Origin: Leptospira brenneri
Lineage (GTDB): Bacteria; Spirochaetota; Leptospiria; Leptospirales; Leptospiraceae
DNA: 64,000 nt
Assembly: GCF_002812125.1 (NCBI RefSeq)
Contig: NZ_NPDQ01000010.1
Location: 1 to 64,000, forward strand
Direction: 5' to 3'
Shown in pieces: positions 47,639-56,448 of the stretch. A model generated the notes under the pieces. That model saw only the letters and a program-made list of their open reading frames with translations, was not told the DNA's origin and made no database searches. Position 1 is the first letter of the stretch. Each line of letters begins with the position of its first letter. Both the position numbers and the translations under genes were made by a program.

Positions 47639-48061
47639 CTATAATTCATTCTTTACAAAGGTTTCACTATATTCCCGTATTTCTTCTCTCGTGTTTGTAA
47701 AGGCAGTTTTGATCTCTTCTTCTGAACCTATCTTTTTAGAAGGATCAGAAAAGTTATGATGGAAACGTTTTGCATTGGATGGAAAATACGGGCAGTTTTC
47801 TTTGGCGTGATCACAAACGGTGATTAGGAAATCAAACTCGATGTCTTTGTATTCACCTATGTGATTGGAAGTGTGGTTGGAAATATCAATCCCGGCTTCT
47901 TTCATCGTCGCGATGGCCTTGGGATTCACGCCGTGAGTTTCGATTCCTGCGCTGTACACATTTGCTTTTTCTTTTGCATAGAAACGCATCCAACCTTCTG
48001 CAATTTGGCTTCGGCAACTATTTCCCGTACAAAGGATTAAAATATTTTTTGGATCACTCAC
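47639..48061 (-). CDS. arsC: Arsenate reductase, thioredoxin-linked (low-MW phosphatase type)
   Basis: 140 residues. It reduces arsenate to arsenite in the cytoplasm. The P-loop CTGNSCRS starts at Cys11 with Arg17. The two further redox cysteines Cys83 and Cys90 (VCDHAKENCP) match the spacing of the thioredoxin-coupled ArsC of Gram-positive plasmid pI258. The start overlaps the arsR stop by eight bases. No arsenite pump gene (arsB or acr3) is in the window, so efflux must be encoded elsewhere. Confidence 0.93.
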   Translation of the reverse strand: MSDPKNILILCTGNSCRSQIAEGWMRFYAKEKANVYSAGIETHGVNPKAIATMKEAGIDISNHTSNHIGEYKDIEFDFLITVCDHAKENCPYFPSNAKRFHHNFSDPSKKIGSEEEIKTAFTNTREEIREYSETFVKNEL

Positions 48062-48401
48062 AACAGTTTACGTCCTTGTTATTTTTGAATGTTGTTATGA
48101 ATTCGATGTATTTTGAAAACTCGTCAAAGGCTTTAGAGAAGTTTTCCCAATGGATGCAATAACAAGAAGAGGTTCCTTCTACATCACCTTTGACAAGTCC
48201 CCCTTCTTTCAGTTCTTTTAAATGTTGGGAAACCGTTGATTGGGCCAGAGGTAAAATCTCTACAATCTCGCCACAAATACAGGATTGTCGTTTAGCCAGA
48301 ACTTCTAAGATGGCCAACCTTGCAGGATGGGAGAGAAGTTTGGTAAAAGAGGAAATCCTTTGGGCGGTTTTCGGGAATTCTGTTTTTTTATTTTGAGCCA
48401 T
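48054..48401 (-). CDS. arsR: ArsR arsenic-responsive repressor
   Basis: 115 residues, winged helix-turn-helix. SHPARLAILEVLAKRQSCICGEIVEILPLAQSTVSQHLKEL holds the metal pair Cys41 and Cys43 in CICGE and the recognition helix QSTVSQHLKEL. A terminal CC (113-114) may complete the arsenite site. It represses the operon until arsenite binds. A dyad overlaps its promoter. Confidence 0.93.
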   Translation of the reverse strand: MAQNKKTEFPKTAQRISSFTKLLSHPARLAILEVLAKRQSCICGEIVEILPLAQSTVSQHLKELKEGGLVKGDVEGTSSCYCIHWENFSKAFDEFSKYIEFITTFKNNKDVNCCE

Positions 48402-48403
48402 CG

Positions 48404-48425
48404 TTTATCGCAAATATACGATAAA
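48404..48425 (-). promoter_or_regulatory. arsR: Inverted-repeat operator of the ars operon
   Basis: TTTATCG (48404-48410) and CGATAAA (48419-48425) form a perfect 7-bp dyad with an 8-base spacer, ending three bases before the arsR start codon. On the minus strand a TTGACG lies about 17 bases upstream of the left arm, so the arm would cover the -10 region. This is the expected layout for an autoregulated ArsR site. Confidence 0.75.
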
Positions 48426-48548
48426 TAAAGATGATCAATCCCGTCAAGATAAATTGAGTTCAATTCGAGGAAGAATGCCCCCGGGGAATCCAGGGGAAAG
48501 TCTGTAGAAAAACAGGATTGTTTTTACGAAAAGATTGTTGGAGAGATT

Positions 48549-49358
48549 TTATAATCCCGAACTGTCGGGGATGACCACAGGTTCATCAGAGGTAGGGGTG
48601 TCTGGTTTGACATCAGCCGAAGTGTAACCGTTGTCATTTTGAGGTTTTGGTCTGTTGTCCCATTCCCCTGGATTTGGTTTTTTGTTCCCTTCCACGGAAA
48701 ACAACCAACCATCATCTTCTTTATTTCTGGCACCTTGTTCATGCGGATAGGAATCAATAGGTCTTATGGTAATTGAAATGTATTGGATGATCCTTTCGTC
48801 TTTTACTGGATCTAGATACGATAAACTGTCGTTACGCCATCTGTTTTTCGTGCGAGTTTCTCTCCGGAAACTTTTCATCACCAAATCCAAATCTTTGGAA
48901 TACTTTGCAAAATAGGCTCTTGGCGTTTTTGCTTGGATTACGTAATACAAGCCACCTTTTCTATGAAATAAAAATCGATTGGAAACAAGTTGTTTATGTT
49001 CAGTATAGTGTAACACAACAAAGACGGATTCATCAAATCCCGCCACTTCGTTCTCTAACATTTTTTCACGAACAAGTTTTAAATCAGGATATTTTGTTAG
49101 GAATGTATCTACCGTTTCTTCAATGAACCGGTCAATGTCATATTCTTTTGTACGACGAGCGACATCGATTTGGAGAATGGCTTCTCGATTGGTTTTGGAA
49201 AATTGGACACGAACTGTATCGGGATGCCTTAAAACGGACTTAGCCCAACCTCTTGGATATTCAAATGCGAAACCAAGTGAATCTTCGATCCAAGTTGCTG
49301 CATTCAAATGAGAAAGAGTAAGACATAATAAAATAAGTAGGCTAAGTCGCTTTTTCAT
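48549..49358 (-). CDS. Secreted protein with PsbP/DUF1795-like domain
   Basis: 269 residues. A signal peptide ends at LSHLNA before ATW. Residues about 22-160 begin DSLGFAFEYPRGW and contain an alternating strand pattern like the PsbP/Mog1 fold. The last 60 residues are Pro/Asp/Asn-rich and probably unstructured. The function is unknown. It is upstream of arsR on the same strand but separated by about 150 bases, so it is not part of that operon. Confidence 0.7.
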   Translation of the reverse strand: MKKRLSLLILLCLTLSHLNAATWIEDSLGFAFEYPRGWAKSVLRHPDTVRVQFSKTNREAILQIDVARRTKEYDIDRFIEETVDTFLTKYPDLKLVREKMLENEVAGFDESVFVVLHYTEHKQLVSNRFLFHRKGGLYYVIQAKTPRAYFAKYSKDLDLVMKSFRRETRTKNRWRNDSLSYLDPVKDERIIQYISITIRPIDSYPHEQGARNKEDDGWLFSVEGNKKPNPGEWDNRPKPQNDNGYTSADVKPDTPTSDEPVVIPDSSGL

Positions 49359-49387
49359 ACTTAGAATATCGGCCCTCAGTACCTTGA

Positions 49388-50350
49388 TTATTGATAGTCA
49401 GTGAGTCCTTTTCGTAAATCTCGTTCTGGAAAAATTCCCAAATTTTCCCAAGACTTAGAATCATAAATCGCCACAGATTCTAATAAGGGTTGGAGAGGAG
49501 ATCCATGAAAGGGTTTTCTTCTGACCAAAGCCAAAAATTGGAAGATCAGTTCTACGATTTTTGCCCAGAAACCACCTACGGGAACGGGGAAGAGAATTTT
49601 TTTGGCAATTCCCAGTTCTTGGAAGGTTCGAATCACTTGGTTTACGGTCACAAATTCAGGGTGGGAAAAAACATAAATTGGCTTTGGTGGTTTGCCAGCT
49701 AATGTTTGTTTGGCCCAGGTAACTAATGCGTTTATGGCATCGGCTATATGTAAAACAGACTTTTCCCGTGTAGAGGAAATGTAGGGATACACTCTTTGAT
49801 TCGAGAGGGACCTCAGTTTTGAAATAAAACTTTTGGTCCCCTTCCCATAGATACTTGCCATCCGAAATATAGAATAAGGTCTCTCCGCATTGATCACATA
49901 GTTCTCGGCAAGCGCCTTGGTTTTTGCATAAATGGTTTTTCCCATTCTTTCGCTATTAAGATTCAACTGAATTTCTTTGGATCCATAAACAGAAACAGAA
50001 CTCACAAATCCAAAATGAGGAATGTTATTTTTTTTTGCAAATTCCACAAGTAGTTTCGTGGAGTTAACATTGACCTGGTGGTAAACTTCTTCTGTTACTT
50101 TTGCACCTGAAACAACGGCAGCAAGATGAAGGATTAAATCAATGGACTCTGGAATTAAAAACTCTTCGGGATGATTGATTTGTGAAAGATCTCTTTCGTA
50201 AAATTTAAAGTTCTTATGAAACCGAATTGAATCAGGAAAATTTACATAATTTTTTCCGATCGCAATCATTTTATAATCTTCAATTAGTTCTTTTAATAGT
50301 TCTTTTCCAAGAACACCACTCCCTCCGGTGATGAGAATTGTTTTTGTCAT
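49388..50350 (-). CDS. NAD-dependent epimerase/dehydratase (extended SDR)
   Basis: 320 residues. ILITGGSGVLGKELL binds NAD, HLAAVVSG follows strand 4, and SSVSVYGS with YAKTK supplies Ser and Tyr-x3-Lys. Extended SDRs of this kind act on nucleotide sugars or steroid-like substrates; which one is not clear. The ATG at 50350 overlaps the stop of the DUF445 gene (ATGA), so the two are coupled. Confidence 0.88.
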   Translation of the reverse strand: MTKTILITGGSGVLGKELLKELIEDYKMIAIGKNYVNFPDSIRFHKNFKFYERDLSQINHPEEFLIPESIDLILHLAAVVSGAKVTEEVYHQVNVNSTKLLVEFAKKNNIPHFGFVSSVSVYGSKEIQLNLNSERMGKTIYAKTKALAENYVINAERPYSIFRMASIYGKGTKSFISKLRSLSNQRVYPYISSTREKSVLHIADAINALVTWAKQTLAGKPPKPIYVFSHPEFVTVNQVIRTFQELGIAKKILFPVPVGGFWAKIVELIFQFLALVRRKPFHGSPLQPLLESVAIYDSKSWENLGIFPERDLRKGLTDYQ

Positions 50351-51567
50351 ACGAGAAATACCATTTGAAACCAACCCACAACTGCACCGAGTGCAGCTCC
50401 TACTAAAATTAATAACAATTCATCTTCTTGGAAGGCTGATCTTAAGATCGACTCAAATTCCTTGGGAGGAAGAGCCGCCATTCGGTCTCCCATCATTGAT
50501 TCTATTTCTAAAGCCGTACCCAAATATTCTTCTAAGTGAAAGGACTTTTCTACAGCATTGTCGGCCATAGCGCGAGCGATCCTTTCTTTTGCAGATTCAA
50601 ACTCTTCTATTTTTCCCGTCGCATAAAGTGCTGGTTTCGCTAGAAACGTAACTGTATCCACGTGATGGATCACTTCTTTGCGAATGATATCGATGATATC
50701 TTTGGAAGCCTTTCCAAAGATGAGTTCCGATAAAATATTTTCAGGTGTTAGGATTTTTTCACTCACTAACTTTGCATAAAGTCTAGAAACTTCCGTTTGT
50801 CTTTTTAAAAACAATCCTTGGTAAGTAAATATTCCTAAAAATTTTTTAGGAAGTAGGGGACGAAAGATCATCTCAAGTGCTAGATAGTTTGTGAGGTAGC
50901 CTACAATCACTCCTTGGATGGGTAGAGTCCAAGCCAAAGGAAAATAAATCATAAAAATCATTTGGACAAGACCCAAAAGAAATCCAAAATAAAAACCAGA
51001 ACGTTCAATGAATCGAAATTCTGGTGCCCCGACTTCTTGGAAAAGTTCAACAACAAGACCAACATTCTTTCCGGATAATTTTTTTAAAACTAAGGCCTTT
51101 ACATCAAAAAGAGTATCGATGTCTTTTTGGAGTTTTCTAATGACCTTTCGGATTGTGACTCCGCTTTCCCTTTTGACTTTATGATAGATTTCTTCTCGGA
51201 CAAATTCAGGAATCATCTCCCAAAGTTTAGGATCCAAACTATTGGAAAATTCTATGATCGTATAGCGAATGCTAGGTTCCAAAACGGGTAAAAATACCGA
51301 CTCTGCTTTTTTGGGATCTACTTTTAAAAAAACTTCTTTGATATTCAGAAGGCGTTCCGTGATCACATCTACGGATTTACTGGCCATTTTATGAGCTTTT
51401 CTAGGGATGATACCTTGCCAGCCCAAATAGGGAGGGATTCCGACGAACTGAAGGGGGTAGAAGGTCATTTTCAGGGCAAGCCAATTCGTTACCCAACCCA
51501 CAAATCCGTAAGTAAAGGGAATCATGAGGAGTTTCCATTGTTCTGCTGTCAGCCCATTCTCCCACAT
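50347..51567 (-). CDS. DUF445 membrane protein
   Basis: 406 residues. The N-terminus FTYGFVGWVTNWLALKMTFYPLQFVGIPPYLGWQGIIPRKAHKMA and the central repeat of it (VGYLTNYLALEMIFRPLLP...GLFLKRQ) are the DUF445 hallmarks. Hydrophobic helices near 10-30, 195-240 and the C-terminus frame a helical soluble region. The family role is unknown. First gene of a two-gene unit with the epimerase. Confidence 0.85.
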   Translation of the reverse strand: MWENGLTAEQWKLLMIPFTYGFVGWVTNWLALKMTFYPLQFVGIPPYLGWQGIIPRKAHKMASKSVDVITERLLNIKEVFLKVDPKKAESVFLPVLEPSIRYTIIEFSNSLDPKLWEMIPEFVREEIYHKVKRESGVTIRKVIRKLQKDIDTLFDVKALVLKKLSGKNVGLVVELFQEVGAPEFRFIERSGFYFGFLLGLVQMIFMIYFPLAWTLPIQGVIVGYLTNYLALEMIFRPLLPKKFLGIFTYQGLFLKRQTEVSRLYAKLVSEKILTPENILSELIFGKASKDIIDIIRKEVIHHVDTVTFLAKPALYATGKIEEFESAKERIARAMADNAVEKSFHLEEYLGTALEIESMMGDRMAALPPKEFESILRSAFQEDELLLILVGAALGAVVGWFQMVFLV

Positions 51568-51694
51568 CCGCTATGAGTAAGTACTAAGGTTGGGGGCAAA
51601 GGGCAATCGAAATTCCTTTCCAAGGGTGATTTTTCCCTTAAGTTGCGTAACTTTTGTTATTTTTTTGCCGATACCCCTAAAAAAGGTTTGATTT

Positions 51695-51724
51695 GTGTAC
51701 GAAAACAGACTACAAATTGTACAC
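51695..51724 (+). promoter_or_regulatory. Inverted repeat upstream of the large carboxypeptidase-regulatory-like lipoprotein
   Basis: GTGTAC (51695-51700) and GTACAC (51719-51724) are inverted arms 18 bases apart in the 240-base region before the lipoprotein gene. They could be an operator; promoter elements around them are not clear. Confidence 0.3.
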
Positions 51725-51809
51725 TTCGGTAGTTTTTAGGAATTTCCCGAAGTCTATTGAAAAGTCAGTGGTTTTTCCACAAAGCGAATTTTAATCAGAG
51801 GGTAAGTCA

Positions 51810-54800
51810 ATGCGTGTTCGAGGAATCGTTACAGTTCTCGTTCTCCTATCATTAGCAGTTGTGGGTTGTTCCCGCAAAAAGAAATCCATGCCGTTTTGGT
51901 TCTTATTGGGAACTGGTGGTGCGGTCTCCGATGCACGAGATGGTTTGGCTACTCCTCCCGATTCGAATGGGGTTCCCCTTCCTACTCCTGGTGATTCTGT
52001 TGGTGAAACAGATCCAGATGAAGTTCCAGGTAACAATTCCGAACAAGAAGTACCAACGCATGGTCCTGCTCGCGTGATTGGAACCATTGTTCCTGTTGTA
52101 GCCGGTGTTCCTGCCAACGTTGTTTGTGGAAATCCTGGTGCTCCGGCAGCTCCCGCTTGTGTTGATCTTACTTTAATCGCTGTTAAAATCGAGGTTGCCA
52201 ATGGAGAGACGAACACACTTGTTGCGTCGACCTATGCAGAATCCAATGGTAAATTCCAATTCGACTTAACTGACCTTCCTAACAATAACTATCGAGTACT
52301 CATCAATACCGGGTATGGACTCAATTATACTTACCAAGATTTTTCTTTTGTTTTTGATCCTACACAAAACCCTTACACTTTGGTGAATGTCGGAAACCTT
52401 CTCGCCGAACGTTTGTATTATGGACAAGGTCCGGCTCAGTTTGTTGGTGTCGTGACTAGTCCTGGATTCTCGGGTGGCGGGGTTACGGTTCCTGCAGGTC
52501 CAATTGCAGGGATCACTGTTTCCATCATTGATTCCAATGGAAATACAGTTGGTACAGGGGTCACTGGTTCCAATGGATCTTATGTAATTAATATCAATCC
52601 TCTCCCTAACGGAAATTATACGGTAGTTTACTCTGGTGATTCCGTCGAAGTATCAGGCCAACCCTTTGCCAATACTACTGAATTCATTCACTATACCTTT
52701 CCAGGAACCAATCCTAATACTGTAGCACAAGTTGATTTGGGAGAAACAAGTCTTCCTTGGATGGCAGCAACAGAAAGTGACCTTCATCTAACGGGAAATA
52801 TACTGAACGGTGCAGTTCCTTCTGATTCTACCACCGTGTTCACAATCAAACTTAAGAACGAACAAGGTGCCGTTTTACAATCAGTTCAAATCACTGGGAA
52901 TGGAAGTTTTGCCATCGAAGGAAGTTATCTGACCAACGGTGTTTACTACCTAGAAGTATCCAACCCTGTCTTTTACACAGTATCTCGATCCTTTTTGTTT
53001 ACGGCTTCTCCCACTGGTGGAACCAAGAATGTTGCCCTTACGGATCCGATTTACATCATTGCAAAACCTTCTCTTGTTACTGGATTTGTGAAAGATGCGA
53101 GTGGAAATCATGTGGCAGGTACTGTGATCAACGTAAGACCATCGGCAAACCAAGCACCGTCTAGACTTGTTTATTTGAAAGATGATCCGACCCTCGGTAG
53201 TGCGATTAAACTTTGGATTGCGGAAGCTCTGAGTGCAGTCGCAGGAACAAACTGTTCTTTAAATCCAACGGGTTCTATTTGTTCTTGTGCTGTCAATCCA
53301 ACTGCTGCTTGTTTGGTGACCGTACAAGGATCTGGCCCATGGGCGTACCAAACTTACGGAAACAAACTCTATGAAGTAAATCCAACTACTAAAGAAGTAT
53401 CCTTTCTCGGAGCTAGTGGTCTTTGGGCTTATTATATCTCTGCTCCTGGGTTTGAAAACTATTGTGGGTCTAATGCTTCTCCTTGTTCTTCTAATCCACT
53501 CCAAGTGAGTTTGAACGGAAACAACTACAATGCAGGAACGATTTCGCTCACTTCTATTGCTACTCGTTCCCAAATCCTTGGATCTATTTCTGTTCGTGAC
53601 ACAGCTCCGACAGCAAATTCAGTCCATACAAACCAATCAGGACTCTTTGTCGTTTTACTTGGAAATACTTCTTTAGATGGATCTGCATTGGCTCACATTA
53701 CAACCACTTCTGCAGGACAGTTTAGTTTTGGTGGTAGTTCTTATGTTGTAACTCTGCCTGCCATCCTTCCTGTTCCATTTACCAATGATGAAACTGGTCG
53801 TGTGGCTTATGCACTCTACCAATTGGGTACTGGTGCGGCAACAACTCTCGCACAATCACCTAATATTGCCAGAGCGAATGATAGCAATGCATCCATTGAT
53901 GTCATCAATGGAAACGAATACAATTTCCGCCAAAGTTCTTACCAACTGGTAGTTGTGGACCGAGTGGCTCCTTCTTATCAGTCCAGTTATTTATCTTCCA
54001 CGAGTTTGGGTGTAGATACCTCTACAGTGGCAACAAACCAATATGCTTCTACTCCAGCCGTATTCAATGTGAACGGAACTGTATTACATAGCCCAAGGGC
54101 TACTGTAACCGGCATTGTGACTGATGCTGTTTCCACGCAAAACGTCAGCGGAGCTACGGTAACCCTTGGACGTCTGGTGGGTGGTAACTTTACTGCGGAT
54201 GTTCGTCGGGACTGTTCTGGTGGATTTGATTCTCCGAATTGTTCTGTTTCCTCTGCTAGAACATCTGGTTCCGACCAAGTAGTGGGATCTGTTTCTTCAC
54301 AATCAAATGGAAGTTATAGTTTCCCATTTCTTTCTCCAGGTTCTTACCAACTCCGCGTGGAAAAAAATGGAATCACCACTTACTTCCCTGTAGAAGTGGG
54401 AACTGGTGGGGGAACCGTCGTTGTCAATACTCCTATCATTACCAATGATGGTCGTGGTCATTTATCTGGTTCTGTTAGAACTCCAGGTGGTTTCTCTTTC
54501 CTTGGAACTTATTCTCTAGAGATTGTGGATCCGAATGGTGGAACACTTCGCCCATCGGCAGGGGTGCAACCTGCTTCGATTGCAACGGGAGCCACTATCT
54601 TCTCTAATGCCAGCCAATACACGATTTTTAACATCAATGCAGGTCGTTGGAAAATTCGATTTGTATCGGCAGGTTATGCATCAGTGGAAGGGATTGTGGA
54701 CATCCAAGCAGATGTGACCACAAACTTTGATATCATTACCTTTGTTCCAGGAAGTCAAACTAGCGGTTCGATTTCGGGACGTGCTTTGTCTGCCTTGTAT

Positions 54801-55541
54801 AACACGGGAGTTTGTAACCTAACAGCTCGTATCCGTCCAGGTGTGAACGTCAAATCGGGTGCTTATGCGATTGATGCCAGTGGTGCGACCATTGCTTCTG
54901 TCAAAACATCCACAGATGGATCTTATGTGATTCCTTCCGTGCCACCAGGTAATTATACTTTAGAAGTATCTGGGTCTGGAAAACGTGGAGATTGTACCTC
55001 TGTATCTGAGAACTATTCCACAACTTACAGGACGGTAGTCTCTGCGGGTTCGGAAACACCTCCTAATCAAAACATCTTAGTGACACCAATCCTTCCTGAT
55101 AACGAGATGCGAGTGGTTCTTTCTTGGGGTGCGAAACCTCGTGACTTGGATTCCCATTTACAATATGGAAATTCTGCCAATAACAGAATCGTTTGGAATA
55201 ACAAAACTCCTCTTGGTGCTGGTAACGGAAGTTTGGACTATGATATCACAACAGGATATGGTCCAGAAACCATCACACTCCAAGGTTCTGTTTGGAGCCA
55301 ACCAAACCGTTATTACAGTATTTACAATTGGTCTGGTGAAGCTCTTATGGGAATCTCTGGTGCCAATGTTCGGATCTTTAAAGGAAGTGTCGGTGAAGTG
55401 AGAAATTATTCCATCGCGCCAAACCATTCTAATCGTTGGTGGAAAATCTTCTGTATTGCACAAGACAAAACTATTTCTGATGTGGGAACGGCAGGTTGTA
55501 ATGCCTCCAACTTTATCGAAAAGTCGATGTATTCTAACTAA
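51810..55541 (+). CDS. Large repeat lipoprotein with carboxypeptidase-regulatory-like domains
   Basis: 1,243 residues, lipobox LAVVGC (Cys20). A low-complexity Pro/Asp/Gly linker precedes repeated Ig-like modules with S.G.Y....L..G.Y.L.V, the pattern of carboxypeptidase regulatory domains (for example SNGSYVININPLPNGNYTVVYSG and SDGSYVIPSVPPGNYTLEV style blocks). The C-terminus VVLSWGAKPRDLDSHLQYG resembles YfaP/DUF2135 domains, with a possible metal-binding DLDSH. Likely an outer-surface or periplasmic structural protein. GAGGG lies upstream of the ATG. It is a stand-alone gene ended by a strong terminator. Confidence 0.85.
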   Translation: MRVRGIVTVLVLLSLAVVGCSRKKKSMPFWFLLGTGGAVSDARDGLATPPDSNGVPLPTPGDSVGETDPDEVPGNNSEQEVPTHGPARVIGTIVPVVAGVPANVVCGNPGAPAAPACVDLTLIAVKIEVANGETNTLVASTYAESNGKFQFDLTDLPNNNYRVLINTGYGLNYTYQDFSFVFDPTQNPYTLVNVGNLLAERLYYGQGPAQFVGVVTSPGFSGGGVTVPAGPIAGITVSIIDSNGNTVGTGVTGSNGSYVININPLPNGNYTVVYSGDSVEVSGQPFANTTEFIHYTFPGTNPNTVAQVDLGETSLPWMAATESDLHLTGNILNGAVPSDSTTVFTIKLKNEQGAVLQSVQITGNGSFAIEGSYLTNGVYYLEVSNPVFYTVSRSFLFTASPTGGTKNVALTDPIYIIAKPSLVTGFVKDASGNHVAGTVINVRPSANQAPSRLVYLKDDPTLGSAIKLWIAEALSAVAGTNCSLNPTGSICSCAVNPTAACLVTVQGSGPWAYQTYGNKLYEVNPTTKEVSFLGASGLWAYYISAPGFENYCGSNASPCSSNPLQVSLNGNNYNAGTISLTSIATRSQILGSISVRDTAPTANSVHTNQSGLFVVLLGNTSLDGSALAHITTTSAGQFSFGGSSYVVTLPAILPVPFTNDETGRVAYALYQLGTGAATTLAQSPNIARANDSNASIDVINGNEYNFRQSSYQLVVVDRVAPSYQSSYLSSTSLGVDTSTVATNQYASTPAVFNVNGTVLHSPRATVTGIVTDAVSTQNVSGATVTLGRLVGGNFTADVRRDCSGGFDSPNCSVSSARTSGSDQVVGSVSSQSNGSYSFPFLSPGSYQLRVEKNGITTYFPVEVGTGGGTVVVNTPIITNDGRGHLSGSVRTPGGFSFLGTYSLEIVDPNGGTLRPSAGVQPASIATGATIFSNASQYTIFNINAGRWKIRFVSAGYASVEGIVDIQADVTTNFDIITFVPGSQTSGSISGRALSALYNTGVCNLTARIRPGVNVKSGAYAIDASGATIASVKTSTDGSYVIPSVPPGNYTLEVSGSGKRGDCTSVSENYSTTYRTVVSAGSETPPNQNILVTPILPDNEMRVVLSWGAKPRDLDSHLQYGNSANNRIVWNNKTPLGAGNGSLDYDITTGYGPETITLQGSVWSQPNRYYSIYNWSGEALMGISGANVRIFKGSVGEVRNYSIAPNHSNRWWKIFCIAQDKTISDVGTAGCNASNFIEKSMYSN

Positions 55542-55559
55542 TCGACAAAGGAATATTCT

Positions 55560-55588
55560 AAACTGTATCCAAAGTCTGGATGCAGTTT
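55560..55588 (+). terminator. Stem-loop after the large lipoprotein gene
   Basis: AAACTGTATCC (55560-55570) pairs with GGATGCAGTTT (55578-55588), 11 bp with one wobble and a 7-base loop. No T-tract follows, so it may assist or protect the 3' end rather than terminate alone. Confidence 0.5.
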
Positions 55589-55665
55589 GTAATCGAGGGA
55601 AAGGTAAGAGAAATTCAAACGGTTCTTAACGAAAGGTTTGAGATACTTATACTGGGGGAACTCTT

Positions 55666-56448
55666 TTAGGAAAGGACAGTAACAGAATACTGTCCTTTTT
55701 TTTCGCTTACTTGCAAATCTAGATCATAAAGTTGTGATAGATTCTGGTCTGTTAACACTTCGTTTTTATTCCCAAAACTAATCACATTTCCTTCTTTGAG
55801 TAATAACACCTTTGAAAAGTCTTCGGGGATTTCTTCGATTCTGTGGGTGATGAGAATTCTTGTGAGTTTGGGATTGTTGTTTTTCAACTGGAATAGAGAT
55901 TTTCCAAAATCAGTTCTTGCCGTGATGTCCAAGGTGGCCGTGGGTTCATCGAGTACTAAGATTTCCTTCCCCAAACCAAAGGCACGTAGAAGTAATACCT
56001 TCATTTTTTCCCCAGAAGAGAGTGTAGAATAAATTTGGTTTCTTTTATGACTTAAACCTATTGAGTTTAACAAGGATTCTGCGGTTTTTTCTTGTAGTTC
56101 TGTTGGGTCTTTGTAAAGTCCTAGAGTTCCTATCACACCAGTGAGTACCATTTCAAATGTGGAAAGTCTTTGTAATAAAGATTCTTGGTGACCAGGTTGC
56201 ACCATCCCAATGCGATTTTGTAAAGGAGCCATCGGTGTCTCGCCATAAGTTTCACCAAAGGCGGAAATCGAGCCAGTAGTGGGCCATGAATAACCAAAGA
56301 GTAGATTGATGAGCGTTGTTTTACCAGCTCCGTTCCTACCGATGATGGCAAGAGAATCACCTTGGTTCAGTGAAAAATTAACATTGTCTAAAATCTTTTT
56401 GTCTGTTCTTACAAAAGAAACAGAATCAAAACGTATCACTTCACTCAT
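55666..56448 (-). CDS. Orphan ABC-type ATPase
   Basis: 260 residues. Walker A IIGRNGAGKTT, Q-loop MVQPGHQ, signature LSSGEKMKVLLLRAF, Walker B ILVLDEPTA and H-loop ITHRIEEIP are all intact. The layout is like YlmA/ModF-type ATPases. No membrane permease is next to it. The start overlaps the GHKL-HDOD gene end by eight bases, so the two are co-expressed. Whether it drives a transporter elsewhere or acts in a soluble process is unknown. Confidence 0.88.
   Translation of the reverse strand: MSEVIRFDSVSFVRTDKKILDNVNFSLNQGDSLAIIGRNGAGKTTLINLLFGYSWPTTGSISAFGETYGETPMAPLQNRIGMVQPGHQESLLQRLSTFEMVLTGVIGTLGLYKDPTELQEKTAESLLNSIGLSHKRNQIYSTLSSGEKMKVLLLRAFGLGKEILVLDEPTATLDITARTDFGKSLFQLKNNNPKLTRILITHRIEEIPEDFSKVLLLKEGNVISFGNKNEVLTDQNLSQLYDLDLQVSEKKGQYSVTVLS
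55671..55702 (+). terminator. Rho-independent terminator inside the end of the convergent ABC gene
   Basis: AAAGGACAGT (55671-55680) and ACTGTCCTTT (55689-55698) make a perfect 10-bp stem with an 8-base loop, followed by Ts to 55702. It faces the large lipoprotein transcript. It lies within the last codons of the opposite-strand ABC ATPase gene. Confidence 0.85.

Noticed and set aside
48470..48520. CCCCGGGG-containing stretch before arsR as a regulatory stem
   Set aside because: Only a short four-base arm pairing; too weak to call beyond a possible terminator for the upstream secreted-protein gene.
51791..52216. 141-codon frame opposite the large lipoprotein start
   Set aside because: Low-complexity Thr/Pro/Gly sequence produced by the reverse of the lipoprotein linker.
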